10,025 nt of DNA from Ferroplasmaceae archaeon UBA567 (GTDB lineage: Archaea > Thermoplasmatota > Thermoplasmata > Thermoplasmatales > Thermoplasmataceae), in NCBI GenBank assembly GCA_002505185.1, contig DAUP01000020.1:1248-11272 (forward strand), given 5' to 3'. The notes beneath the pieces were generated by a model. That model saw nothing but the letters and a program-made list of their open reading frames with translations, ran no database searches and was not told the origin of the DNA. A program made the translations under genes and the position numbers. Positions 1-6,864 of this stretch are shown here, one piece after another; the first letter of the stretch is position 1, and each line of letters starts with the position of its first letter.

Positions 1-422
1 GATCCTTCGGCTGTATAAAGGCCAAGAATTTTCAGCATTGACTCATCTACTGAATTATCATCCTGAACTTCTAATGGGGATACATAGACAATAAAATCAC
101 CCTCGCTTAATTCATCAGTTCTTCTGTATTCCGGTACCGCATTCGTTAATTTTTTTGTTGATATTTCATAGTGACCGTTTCTTATTCTTGAGAATACATC
201 ATCTTTTTTTATGCTTAAAACAGGATGCTCGGATGTTGCTCTGAAAGCATTTCCTGGTGATAATGGTATTATTTTATACATAAATCCATTATATGGATGA
301 ACATATTTACGGGTTATACTCCTTTTGTTCCCTGTATTTGAAACAATCTTATCATCGGTAAATAATTCATTTATTGTTACAAATTTATCACCCTGGCTTA
401 TAAGTTCATCATCTGGAAGGCA
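1..422 (-). mobile_element. Intein in SufB with LAGLIDADG homing-endonuclease domain (N-terminal 140 residues visible)
   Basis: Starts at the Cys codon 420-422 (SufB residue 243, intein Cys1). Block A is CLPDDELI, leading into a beta-rich Hint-fold stretch (KFVTINELF). Block B is ATSEHPVLSI at intein residues 62-71, with the conserved Thr63 and His66 that assist N-terminal cleavage. At residues 132-140 the reading frame shows ILGLYTAEG, a typical first LAGLIDADG (DOD) motif, so the intein carries a homing endonuclease and is not a mini-intein. The second DOD motif, the C-terminal His-Asn and the +1 residue are off the window. No stop or frameshift interrupts the visible part, so it looks functional. 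Insertion is within the conserved YIEG/C motif of SufB, presumably immediately before the extein Cys. SufB (Pps1) inteins are known from mycobacteria; I also recall one listed for Ferroplasma. Confidence 0.92.
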
Positions 423-1148
423 TCCCTCAATATAATGCACTTTTGCACCCTCATCTGCCACCACTATTGTGTGTTCGAACTGTCCACTCTGCTCTCCGTT
501 CATTCGGAAATATGTCTGCAATGGCAGGTCTATAGTGACATTCTTAGGTACATAGAGGAAAGAACCTCCTGACCATACAGCACCATTCAATGCAGCGAAC
601 TTATTATCGCTAGGTGGTATTGCCTTACAGTAGTAATCCTTTACAAGGTCAGGATGTTCCTGTACAGCTGTATCAAGGTCCGTAAATATTACTCCCTTAT
701 CTTCCCATTCCTTTCTCAGGCTTCCATATACCCCTTCACTGTCGTACTGTGCAACGGAACCAGCAAGATATTTCTGCTCCATCTGAGGTATACCCAATTT
801 ATTGAATGTTTCCTTTATTTTATCAGGTACATCATCCCAGTTCTTCGCCTTCGTTTCCCCGGGCTTTGAATAGTATGTAAGATTATCGAAGTCAATTCCA
901 GAAAGGTCTGGCCCCCAGGTAGGCATTGGTTTTGACAAAAATATTTCCAGTGCCTTGAGCCTGCTTCTTCTCATCCAGTCCGGTTCATGTTTTATATCCG
1001 AAATCTCTTCCACAGTTTTCCTGTTAAGTCCCGTCCCCGTAGAGTATACAGGATTTATTGTGTCGTGAAATTCGAAATCGGATTTCTTATTATGCTTTAA
1101 ACTTTCAGTAAGTTTTTCTATTTCCTCATCTTTGTTGTAGTCTTCCAT
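1..1148 (-). CDS. sufB: Fe-S cluster assembly protein SufB, N-terminal part, interrupted by an intein; runs off the window
   Basis: SufB is the scaffold subunit of the cytosolic SUF (SufBCD) Fe-S assembly complex. The frame is open from ATG at 1148 to the window edge, giving 382 codons. Residues 1-242 read as a normal SufB N-terminal half: an EPDWMRRSRLKALE segment, then MPTWGPDLSGIDF, GIPQMEQKYLAG, KFAALNGAVWSGGSF and finally VADEGAKVHYIEG. SufB would normally continue as EGC-TAP; here codon 243 is Cys, followed by CLPDDELI and an intein sequence instead of the expected extein. The C-extein lies outside the window. The start lies 5 nt after the sufC stop, and a GGAGTGA ribosome site overlaps that stop (1154-1160), so translation is probably coupled to sufC. 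It is very likely co-transcribed with sufC. The SufB identity is read from family motifs and is very secure. Confidence 0.95.
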   Translation of the reverse strand, partial: MEDYNKDEEIEKLTESLKHNKKSDFEFHDTINPVYSTGTGLNRKTVEEISDIKHEPDWMRRSRLKALEIFLSKPMPTWGPDLSGIDFDNLTYYSKPGETKAKNWDDVPDKIKETFNKLGIPQMEQKYLAGSVAQYDSEGVYGSLRKEWEDKGVIFTDLDTAVQEHPDLVKDYYCKAIPPSDNKFAALNGAVWSGGSFLYVPKNVTIDLPLQTYFRMNGEQSGQFEHTIVVADEGAKVHYIEGCLPDDELISQGDKFVTINELFTDDKIVSNTGNKRSITRKYVHPYNGFMYKIIPLSPGNAFRATSEHPVLSIKKDDVFSRIRNGHYEISTKKLTNAVPEYRRTDELSEGDFIVYVSPLEVQDDNSVDESMLKILGLYTAEG

Positions 1149-1153
1149 TTTTA

Positions 1154-1897
1154 TCACTCCTTTATCCAGTCGTACCCTTCATTCTCTATTCTGTCAGATA
1201 CTGTTCTGTCTCCATTCATCACTATCTTTCCGTCCTTCAGGACATGGACGAATTCCGGGATAATATCCTTTAAAATTCTCTGGTAATGTGTAATTATCAA
1301 AAAGCCAACATTCTGATTATACATTTTTTTTATTTCTGCTGATACTAGTTTCAGAGCATCAACATCAAGCCCTGAATCGATCTCATCTAAAATAACTATT
1401 TTTGGTTTAAGTATCACCATTTGTAACACTTCAAAGCGTTTTCTTTCACCACCAGAAAATCCATCGTTTATTGACCTGGATATAAATGACTCATCTATAT
1501 CAACATCCTTCATTACTGCTTTTACCATGTTGAAAAAGTCCTTTAAAGACATATTCTCCTCAGGATACAGGTTTTTGTACGCCATCCTGAGAAATGATGA
1601 TATTTTCACACCACTCACGGTTATTGGATTCTGGAATGCAAGAAATAATCCTGCCTTTGCACGGTCTTCCGGTGGAGCATTTGTAATGTCTTTTCCATTA
1701 ACCATGATTTTTCCTCCCGTGACTTTATAATTAGGATGACCTATAAGTACCTCACCAAGGGTACTTTTCCCGGCTCCGTTGGGACCCATCAATGCATGTA
1801 TTTCCCCAGAATTAATAATAAGATCTATGCCCTTGAGTATTTCCTTACCCTCTACCTCAGCCTTAAGGTTTTTGATTTCAAGTACTGTGTTTGTCAT
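1154..1897 (-). CDS. sufC: Fe-S cluster assembly ATPase SufC
   Basis: A 247-residue ABC-type ATPase of normal SufC length that powers the SufBC(D) scaffold. Visible motifs are Walker A GPNGAGKST (38-46), Q-loop Gln89 in FLAFQNP, the ABC signature FSGGERKR (147-154), Walker B VILDEIDSGLD (168-178) and the H-loop His204. FSGGE(R/K)KR and DEIDSGLDVDAL are distinctive for SufC rather than transport ATPases, and no membrane segment is present. ATG at 1897 is the first codon; a TATA-like box lies 22-29 nt upstream and there is no Shine-Dalgarno site, which fits a leaderless message. It is the first gene of the leftward sufC-sufB unit, divergent from the SufR-like regulator. Confidence 0.96.
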   Translation of the reverse strand: MTNTVLEIKNLKAEVEGKEILKGIDLIINSGEIHALMGPNGAGKSTLGEVLIGHPNYKVTGGKIMVNGKDITNAPPEDRAKAGLFLAFQNPITVSGVKISSFLRMAYKNLYPEENMSLKDFFNMVKAVMKDVDIDESFISRSINDGFSGGERKRFEVLQMVILKPKIVILDEIDSGLDVDALKLVSAEIKKMYNQNVGFLIITHYQRILKDIIPEFVHVLKDGKIVMNGDRTVSDRIENEGYDWIKE

Positions 1898-1918
1898 TAC
1901 AGATTCATTACAAATAGG

Positions 1919-1926
1919 TATTTAAA
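1919..1926 (-). promoter_or_regulatory. TATA-like box of the sufC-sufB operon
   Basis: On the minus strand the sequence reads TTTAAATA, 22-29 nt before the sufC ATG. With the usual archaeal TATA-to-start distance, transcription would begin at or next to the start codon. It lies just outside the left arm of the inverted repeat at 1939-1948. Confidence 0.55.
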
Positions 1927-1938
1927 CATTTTATTATG

Positions 1939-1982
1939 TATAATGTAACTAAAATACATATAAGTATAAATATTACATTATA
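1939..1982. promoter_or_regulatory. Inverted repeat between sufC and the SufR-like gene; candidate operator
   Basis: TATAATGTAA at 1939-1948 and its exact reverse complement TTACATTATA at 1973-1982, separated by 24 bp. The left arm lies upstream of the sufC TATA box, and the right arm directly follows the TATA box of the divergent regulator, where a bound protein would block polymerase. The position fits an operator for the regulator at 2001, but the sequence is AT-rich and the binding protein is inferred. Confidence 0.5.
1965..1972 (+). promoter_or_regulatory. TATA-like box of the SufR-like gene
   Basis: TATAAATA, 29-36 nt before the ATG at 2001, which would place transcription initiation close to the start codon. 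It is followed immediately by the right arm of the inverted repeat. Confidence 0.5.
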
Positions 1983-2000
1983 ATATATAATTGTGGTTGT

Positions 2001-2657
2001 ATGGAAGAAATAGTTAATGATTATCTGGGTAATAGCAAAAGCACTATACTCAGTTCCCTGCTCTATGACGATAAAACACTTGACCAGCTGTCAGGGATTA
2101 TGGGAGTGAACAAAAATGCTGTAAAAGAACATATTAGTTTTCTTGAAAGCCACAATCTTGTTTCATCATATTTTGTCAGGGCAAAAACTGGAAGACCTAA
2201 AAAATTTTATAAGTTGACTGAAAAGGGAATGCAAATATTCCCAAAACAATATATCAACTTTTCATCCATGCTTTTGAAAGAAATAGAAAGGGAATTTGGA
2301 ACCGTTAAGTTAAATGGCATTTTAATGAAGATAGCGGAGGACATGGTTAAGGAAGTGTCATCTGATAACATGTCTCTTCTCTCCTTAAACAAGGAAGAAA
2401 AATTGGAAAAAATAAGTGAATATGTAAATATCCTGAACAGGCTCGGATATTACGCTAAGATGGAAGTGGATGATGATACTGTAAAAATAATAAGGCACAA
2501 CTGCATATTTTATGAACTGGCAAAGACCAATAAGGATATGGTATGCGGCTCACTTGAAAAATCTATGCTTGCAGATACATTAAATGACAGGTTCAAACTT
2601 ATTGAGAATTTCCCTGATGGAGACAATAAATGTGTGGTTGAGATCACACTTTCATGA
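2001..2657 (+). CDS. sufR: SufR-like winged-helix transcriptional regulator with C-terminal cysteine cluster
   Basis: A 218-residue DNA-binding protein. Residues about 15-60 form a helix-turn-helix (TLDQLSGIMGVNKNAVKEHISFLESHNLV), followed by a wing with the GRPKKFYKLTEKG motif (64-76) typical of SufR/ArsR-like winged helices. The C-terminal half carries Cys168 (in RHNC), Cys182 and Cys211, i.e. C-x13-C-x28-C. Cyanobacterial SufR binds an Fe-S cluster through similarly spaced cysteines and represses the divergently placed suf operon. The same layout is seen here: divergent from sufCB with about 100 bp between, containing an inverted repeat. Inference: an Fe-S-sensing repressor of sufCB that also represses itself. 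The start is the first ATG, with no clear Shine-Dalgarno site. Identity as a regulator is secure; the ligand is inferred. Confidence 0.82.
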   Translation: MEEIVNDYLGNSKSTILSSLLYDDKTLDQLSGIMGVNKNAVKEHISFLESHNLVSSYFVRAKTGRPKKFYKLTEKGMQIFPKQYINFSSMLLKEIEREFGTVKLNGILMKIAEDMVKEVSSDNMSLLSLNKEEKLEKISEYVNILNRLGYYAKMEVDDDTVKIIRHNCIFYELAKTNKDMVCGSLEKSMLADTLNDRFKLIENFPDGDNKCVVEITLS

Positions 2658-3016
2658 TGTATATAAAAATCTTATAAAGTTCTAAATTATATTTTGCCGC
2701 TTCGGAATAATAATGTTATGCTTCGTTTTTTTATCCGCAGATAATTTATAGATTTGGACACTGGTAACTGGAAAAATACATATTATGAAAGGTTTTAGAT
2801 AGTGCTTTCTCATATGTTTATATTTAGAGTTATATTTTCCTGGTAGTTTATAGTAGAAAGTAATGGTATTTACTAAATATCTCCTGATTGTTTATTGAAA
2901 AGGTAATCCATCTTCTGGCAGGACATAGCATTTGTAAATTTATGGACTAACTATAAAATGAATTGAGAGGAATTGCACACAAAAAATCTTATGTGCCATT
3001 TATTAATCATGGAAAA
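2658..3016. other. Gene-poor AT-rich stretch between the regulator and the transporter
   Basis: No convincing gene on either strand. A seven-T run at 2726-2732, about 70 nt after the regulator stop, could be an archaeal T-tract terminator. AAATTTAT near 2938 could be a TATA box for the transporter; if so, transcription would start near 2963 and the message would have a short leader before the ATG at 3017. Confidence 0.4.
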
Positions 3017-4186
3017 ATGAAATTTTGGAATAACAGGCGTGATGGTATAATTTTATACATAATATTATTAATGACATTTACCTTTTCAGTTCGCGCAAGC
3101 AATAATTTGATACTTACAACAATACCCTTAATTTCAAAATATTATTTGAACTTCAATGAAATAGAAGTAGGTATATTAGCTGCTACGGCCATGGGATCAA
3201 CAGCAATAATGAGCGGATTTATAAATTCTAGATTTGATATGCACAAAAGAAGAAAATTATTTATCTCATCCGTTGTGATATATTCAATTCTTGAACCAGT
3301 CTTTTATTTTTCAAATGTTTACAGTATCTGGATATTAGTTATTTTGTCCGGATTCTTTTTCGGATCTGTTATGCCAAATATAATGAGCTCAGCAGGTACA
3401 ATAAAAGATAAAAAATTAAGGGAGAGAGCACTGACATTGTATACTTTATCATTAAGTGCAAGTCTTGTCATAGGTCCTTTGATAGAATCCTACATATTAT
3501 TGTATTTTGATTTAAATCAGCTTTTCATTTTTTTTATTCCCTTTGGAATTATAGCCATAATATTATCCTTTAAAATAAGATTTCCGGAGGAAAATAATAA
3601 AACACAAAAGAAAATAAATGTTTTTAAAAATAATGGATTTAAGTTATCGGTTTTCAATAACATTTCATATGATTTGCCCTTTGCATTAATTTTAACGTTT
3701 GGAGGAATATTTGCAAGAACAGAATTTAATGCTCAGTATTCATTTGTTGAGCTCCTCCTTTCTGGATTTTTCGGTTTATCGTTCTTATCTAGATTTTTTT
3801 TATCATACAGACCGGCAAAGAAATTGTACATAACAACAATGGCCTCAGTTAGTATAACAATTGTGGGCCTTATAATGGTTTATTTTTCGGATAGTTTAAT
3901 TACTTACTTTATCATCATTAGCTTTCTGGGAATACCTCATGGTTTGACTTTTCCCACATCATTAACAGCATTGTCAAGATCATTTAAGGAAGACGAAATA
4001 TCTGTGGCAAATACATATTTCTTTGCATTAATGATGTTTCTGGCGGTTCTTGTTCCATCCCTATCAGGAGTGATGGTTTATTCAGTGGGGTTAAGAAATA
4101 CGTTTCTTTTGTTTGCCATTCCTGTCATAATATTGTTTATTTTCATATTATATCAATATAAAAAAATGCCAGAGGTGAATAATTAA
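3017..4186 (+). CDS. Major facilitator superfamily (MFS-like) membrane transporter, substrate unknown
   Basis: A 389-residue, highly hydrophobic protein of the usual MFS length. About 10-12 membrane spans can be picked out, including residues 10-24, 50-68, 82-98, 103-121, 140-162, 168-186, 220-235, 243-262, 273-290, 294-312, 333-355 and 361-379. A basic loop between spans 2 and 3 (FINSRFDMHKRRK, 68-80) matches the MFS motif-A position. A hydrophilic stretch at 189-208 is the expected central cytoplasmic loop. No substrate-specific residues are recognised. I chose the ATG at 3017 because it begins just before span 1 and has a weak GGA upstream; a TTG at 2963 would add 18 residues. It stands alone, with over 300 bp of non-coding DNA on each side, so the neighbours give no clue to the substrate. 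It is probably a drug- or metabolite-efflux-type carrier. Confidence 0.8.
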   Translation: MKFWNNRRDGIILYIILLMTFTFSVRASNNLILTTIPLISKYYLNFNEIEVGILAATAMGSTAIMSGFINSRFDMHKRRKLFISSVVIYSILEPVFYFSNVYSIWILVILSGFFFGSVMPNIMSSAGTIKDKKLRERALTLYTLSLSASLVIGPLIESYILLYFDLNQLFIFFIPFGIIAIILSFKIRFPEENNKTQKKINVFKNNGFKLSVFNNISYDLPFALILTFGGIFARTEFNAQYSFVELLLSGFFGLSFLSRFFLSYRPAKKLYITTMASVSITIVGLIMVYFSDSLITYFIIISFLGIPHGLTFPTSLTALSRSFKEDEISVANTYFFALMMFLAVLVPSLSGVMVYSVGLRNTFLLFAIPVIILFIFILYQYKKMPEVNN

Positions 4187-4634
4187 TACTGATTTCTGAG
4201 CCATACAACTTTTACATGGGATAGTGAGCTATAATTTCCTTTAATCATATGACATTCCGTGGAGAAGTTATCTTCTGACACATGCTTCTTATTTTTTTAA
4301 TTCTACGTTCATCTGTCAGCTAAACTTGAATTTTTGGGATTTTAATCGACTGGAGACACTGTGGATTGATAATGTTCATCCCGATGTTATATCCAATATG
4401 CGGAGAAAATAGTATACTTATGAGGATTTCAAGAAAACCCAGTTTGTGAAAATATCAACATCGATTTAGCTCTGAGAAATCGTTAATATGGATAATATTA
4501 AGTTATCTAAACAAGAATTACACACGAATTTCATGTGTTTTTAGAAGTTCTCTCTTGATTGTTAATTGTAAATTATAGATAGACGGATCTCAAAAATTCA
4601 GTTATAGTTATGTTAGGAAAAAACTCATTTCAGG
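4187..4634. other. Gene-poor region, possible gene relic, T-tract
   Basis: No intact gene is recognised. One plus-strand frame is open for 55 codons (4245-4409), then a TAG, then 18 more codons to another TAG at 4467. Its product includes LWIDNVHPDVISNMRRK and YEDFKKTQFVK, which resemble real protein but match nothing I know. A seven-T run at 4292-4298 may be a terminator for the transporter gene. A near-perfect palindrome lies at 4520-4538. Confidence 0.35.
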
Positions 4635-5918
4635 ATGTTAAATATTGTATTGAAAAGTATTAATATGAATAATAGTATTTATAGTTATATGGTGAAAAAC
4701 CTTATTAAAATTCCACCTTCATTATGCGTCAAATGCCGTGGGGCAAAGATGCTCTGTGGGCTTTCCTACTGTCCAGTTTCAATAGCCGACCGTGTAAAGA
4801 AAGTATATACTTTTACAGGAAATTCTATTACTGGTTCATCACCACCATCCCTTTTCGTAGGGAGGTATGGATACCCCAAAATAAATATTTATCCTTCAAC
4901 GCCTCCATTCACCGGTAACACCTCTTATATGGAAGATGAGTCAAAATGGCTTTCACAGGATCTGAATGACTTTCTCTCTAACAGGCTGTCCCTGCTAAGA
5001 GGCGGAATAAAGGTTGAGGCTACACAGGCCTCAAATCCAGACTATCGCCTTCAGGAAATTCAAATAAGTTCACTGTCTTCAAGTCCAGTAGATATTGAAA
5101 TGACTGTTGAAAAATCATTTAAAAATAATGTGATGTTGGATGAGAATATCACACCAATGGGACCATCATCGCCACTTAAAAGCATAAAATTCGGTAATTA
5201 CCATATAGACAACAGGATTGAAAAAATATACTATGACCGGGATCTAAAAGCAGGTAATGGAATAATTAAACTGTATGAAAAGGGTATGGGAATAAATGGC
5301 ATTTCAAAGGCACTGAGTTCAGGTTCGCTGGGCACGGGAAAGAAGAGGAGGATAGTTCCAACCAGATGGTCTATTACAGCTGCAGACAAATCCATATCTG
5401 ACAATCTGGTGGAAGAAATAAAGGACTATAATGAGATAGATGAATTTCAGGTATATATAAGGGAAACCAAGGGTAATCTTTTCATAGGGATACTGGCTCC
5501 TGGACAGTGGATGTTTGAGTGGGGAGAGTCATGGTTTCCAGGAAGCACGTGGAACAGTTTTGGTGATTCTGTTGAGGTGGAGCTGGATTATGAGGGCTAT
5601 TACGGAAGAAAGACATATCCTGACATAGGTGGATGCTATTATTCTTCAAGGCTTGCAGTTGCGGAGAAATACAGAGAGATGAAAAGAACAGGGTCAGCGA
5701 TGCTCTGGAGGGAAATATATCCGGGATTTAATATTCCAGTGGGTGTGTGGTATGTAAGGGAAAATGTAAGAGAACTATTCCGAGGGAAACCTGAAATATT
5801 TAACAATATACAGGAAGCCGTAAAGTATGTATCGAAATTCACAAAGGTTGATATTAGGGCATGGAAGGCAAAATCCAACAATATGAAATACCTGGTATCA
5901 AACCTGGATAACTATTGA
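4635..5918 (+). CDS. nreA: Nre-family zinc-finger protein (archaeal DNA repair protein NreA/NreB type)
   Basis: A 427-residue protein. The N-terminal zinc finger is Cys31, Cys34, Cys41 and Cys46 (LCVKCRGAKMLCGLSYCP), a hallmark of the Nre family. Then come SPPSLFVGRYGYP (69-81), SLGTGKKRRIVPTRWSITAAD (231-251), and the C-terminal WFPGSTWN and IGGCYYSSRLAV segments. Nre proteins are near-universal in archaea, and genetics in haloarchaea links NreA to DNA-damage repair; many end in a PCNA-binding PIP box. None is obvious at this C terminus (MKYLVSNLDNY), so clamp binding is doubtful. Start uncertain: the ATG at 4635 has AGG only 1-2 nt away; in-frame ATGs at 4665 and 4689 are alternatives, and 4689 still keeps the zinc finger. 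It is followed 5 nt later by a radical SAM gene, probably in one operon. Family assignment is secure; the molecular activity is unknown. Confidence 0.88.
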   Translation: MLNIVLKSINMNNSIYSYMVKNLIKIPPSLCVKCRGAKMLCGLSYCPVSIADRVKKVYTFTGNSITGSSPPSLFVGRYGYPKINIYPSTPPFTGNTSYMEDESKWLSQDLNDFLSNRLSLLRGGIKVEATQASNPDYRLQEIQISSLSSSPVDIEMTVEKSFKNNVMLDENITPMGPSSPLKSIKFGNYHIDNRIEKIYYDRDLKAGNGIIKLYEKGMGINGISKALSSGSLGTGKKRRIVPTRWSITAADKSISDNLVEEIKDYNEIDEFQVYIRETKGNLFIGILAPGQWMFEWGESWFPGSTWNSFGDSVEVELDYEGYYGRKTYPDIGGCYYSSRLAVAEKYREMKRTGSAMLWREIYPGFNIPVGVWYVRENVRELFRGKPEIFNNIQEAVKYVSKFTKVDIRAWKAKSNNMKYLVSNLDNY

Positions 5919-5923
5919 TTGAA

Positions 5924-6751
5924 ATGATAGGAAATTTAAGAATTTTTGAAATAAACGCAAGGCATGCTCTGGGTAAATCAGGAATGGCAGAGCTTGACTA
6001 TGCTTTTAATCCGTATCTTGGATGCCTGCATGGATGCCGCTACTGCTATGCAATAGATATGTCACCCTCTGAGGCTTCCAGCAACTGGGGAAGGACAGTT
6101 TTTGTCAGGAAAAATATAATTACACTGCTTGAGAGGGAAGCACGTACTTATAAAAGGGGAATAGTCGGAATGTCAACAATAACAGACCCATATCAATCTG
6201 TTGAAATGAAATTCAGGATTATGCCTAGGGCCATAGAGATACTCAGCAAAAACGGATTTTATGTTACAATTCAGACAAAATCCCCCTTAATATTAAAAGA
6301 CATTGAAATCCTTGAAAAATACAGAAATAATTTAGATGTGGGGCTGACTGTAACAACCATTGACAGAAAGGTTGCATCACTGCTGGAGCCATATGCTCCA
6401 GATCCTGCCAAAAGGTTAAACGCCCTGAAAAAACTTACCCAGAGAAAAATAAAAACATGGCTGTATCTGGGGCCCATTGTGAGAGGACTCAACGATAATA
6501 TTGAGGATATAAAAAAAATAGTGGAATTCTGCGCTGCAAACAAAATTCGTATAATATATGATTCATACCAGGATTTCAAAGGCACCTTACCATACATGGC
6601 AGAAACTGGCTATATGAAGTCAGATCCTGAGTGGTGGGAGAGACTGAATTTGTCCATAGAAAAAACATGTGGCGAGTATGGTGTTTCATGCACACTGGAG
6701 AAGTATGAATGGAAGTATGAAACCAGTAAAAGATACAGAACATTATTTTAA
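5924..6751 (+). CDS. Radical SAM protein, spore photoproduct lyase-like group (COG1533-type)
   Basis: A 275-residue single-domain radical SAM enzyme counted from the ATG at 5924; a TTG at 5915 overlapping the Nre stop would add three residues. The 4Fe-4S motif is C-x3-C-x2-C (Cys34, Cys38, Cys41) in NPYLGCLHGCRYCYA, with aromatic Tyr before the third Cys as usual. The TITDPYQSVE segment (86-95) is typical of the SplB-related family of small radical SAM proteins. The remaining barrel strands include YVTIQTKS and DVGLTVTT, and YLGPIVRGLND holds a late strand and loop. The true substrate is unknown; true spore photoproduct lyases act on UV-damaged DNA. Co-directional and tightly spaced behind the Nre gene, suggesting a shared function, possibly DNA repair. 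The stop codon (6749-6751) lies inside the target duplication of the neighbouring insertion sequence, and the protein end remains unaltered. Confidence 0.88.
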   Translation: MIGNLRIFEINARHALGKSGMAELDYAFNPYLGCLHGCRYCYAIDMSPSEASSNWGRTVFVRKNIITLLEREARTYKRGIVGMSTITDPYQSVEMKFRIMPRAIEILSKNGFYVTIQTKSPLILKDIEILEKYRNNLDVGLTVTTIDRKVASLLEPYAPDPAKRLNALKKLTQRKIKTWLYLGPIVRGLNDNIEDIKKIVEFCAANKIRIIYDSYQDFKGTLPYMAETGYMKSDPEWWERLNLSIEKTCGEYGVSCTLEKYEWKYETSKRYRTLF

Positions 6752-6753
6752 AT
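6747..6753. repeat. Left target-site duplication of the insertion sequence
   Basis: TTTAAAT, identical to 8271-8277 and directly abutting the left terminal repeat. It contains the TAA stop of the radical SAM gene. Confidence 0.85.
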
Positions 6754-6778
6754 CCTTAACATCGCAAATTTTAGGGAA
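6754..6778 (+). repeat. Left terminal inverted repeat of the IS
   Basis: Shared blocks with the reverse complement of the right end are CCTTAAC (6754-6760), CGCAA (6763-6767) and TTTTAGGGAA (6769-6778), with two mismatches and a 1-bp length difference between blocks. Confidence 0.88.
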
Positions 6779-6835
6779 CAGAATTCTATAATGACATGGC
6801 TCTTCCACATTTTCAGGCATTCTGTAACACAAATG

Positions 6836-6843
6836 TTTATTAA
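6836..6843 (+). promoter_or_regulatory. TATA-like box of the transposase gene
   Basis: TTTATTAA, 22-29 nt before the transposase ATG at 6865, placing transcription initiation at or just before the start codon. Confidence 0.45.
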
Positions 6844-6848
6844 TTTCT

Positions 6849-6864
6849 AATCCCTATAGGGATT
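6849..6864. promoter_or_regulatory. Perfect 16-bp palindrome directly before the transposase start
   Basis: AATCCCTATAGGGATT, ending at the base before the ATG and lying between the TATA-like box and the start codon. Its TCCCTA/TAGGGA half-sites also occur in both terminal repeats (6772-6777, 8246-8251). It could be an operator bound by the transposase itself, or a hairpin at the 5' end of the mRNA. Confidence 0.6.

Noticed and set aside
654..869. 71-codon open frame on the plus strand
   Set aside because: Antisense to the SufB N-terminal region, which reads clearly on the other strand.
4520..4538. Near-perfect 19-bp palindrome followed by T residues, considered as a terminator or operator
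   Set aside because: The tiny loop and one mismatch make a hairpin weak, archaeal termination does not rely on hairpins, and no gene ends just before it.
6271..6597. 108-codon open frame on the minus strand
   Set aside because: Antisense to the radical SAM gene, which has a complete family signature; no domain seen.
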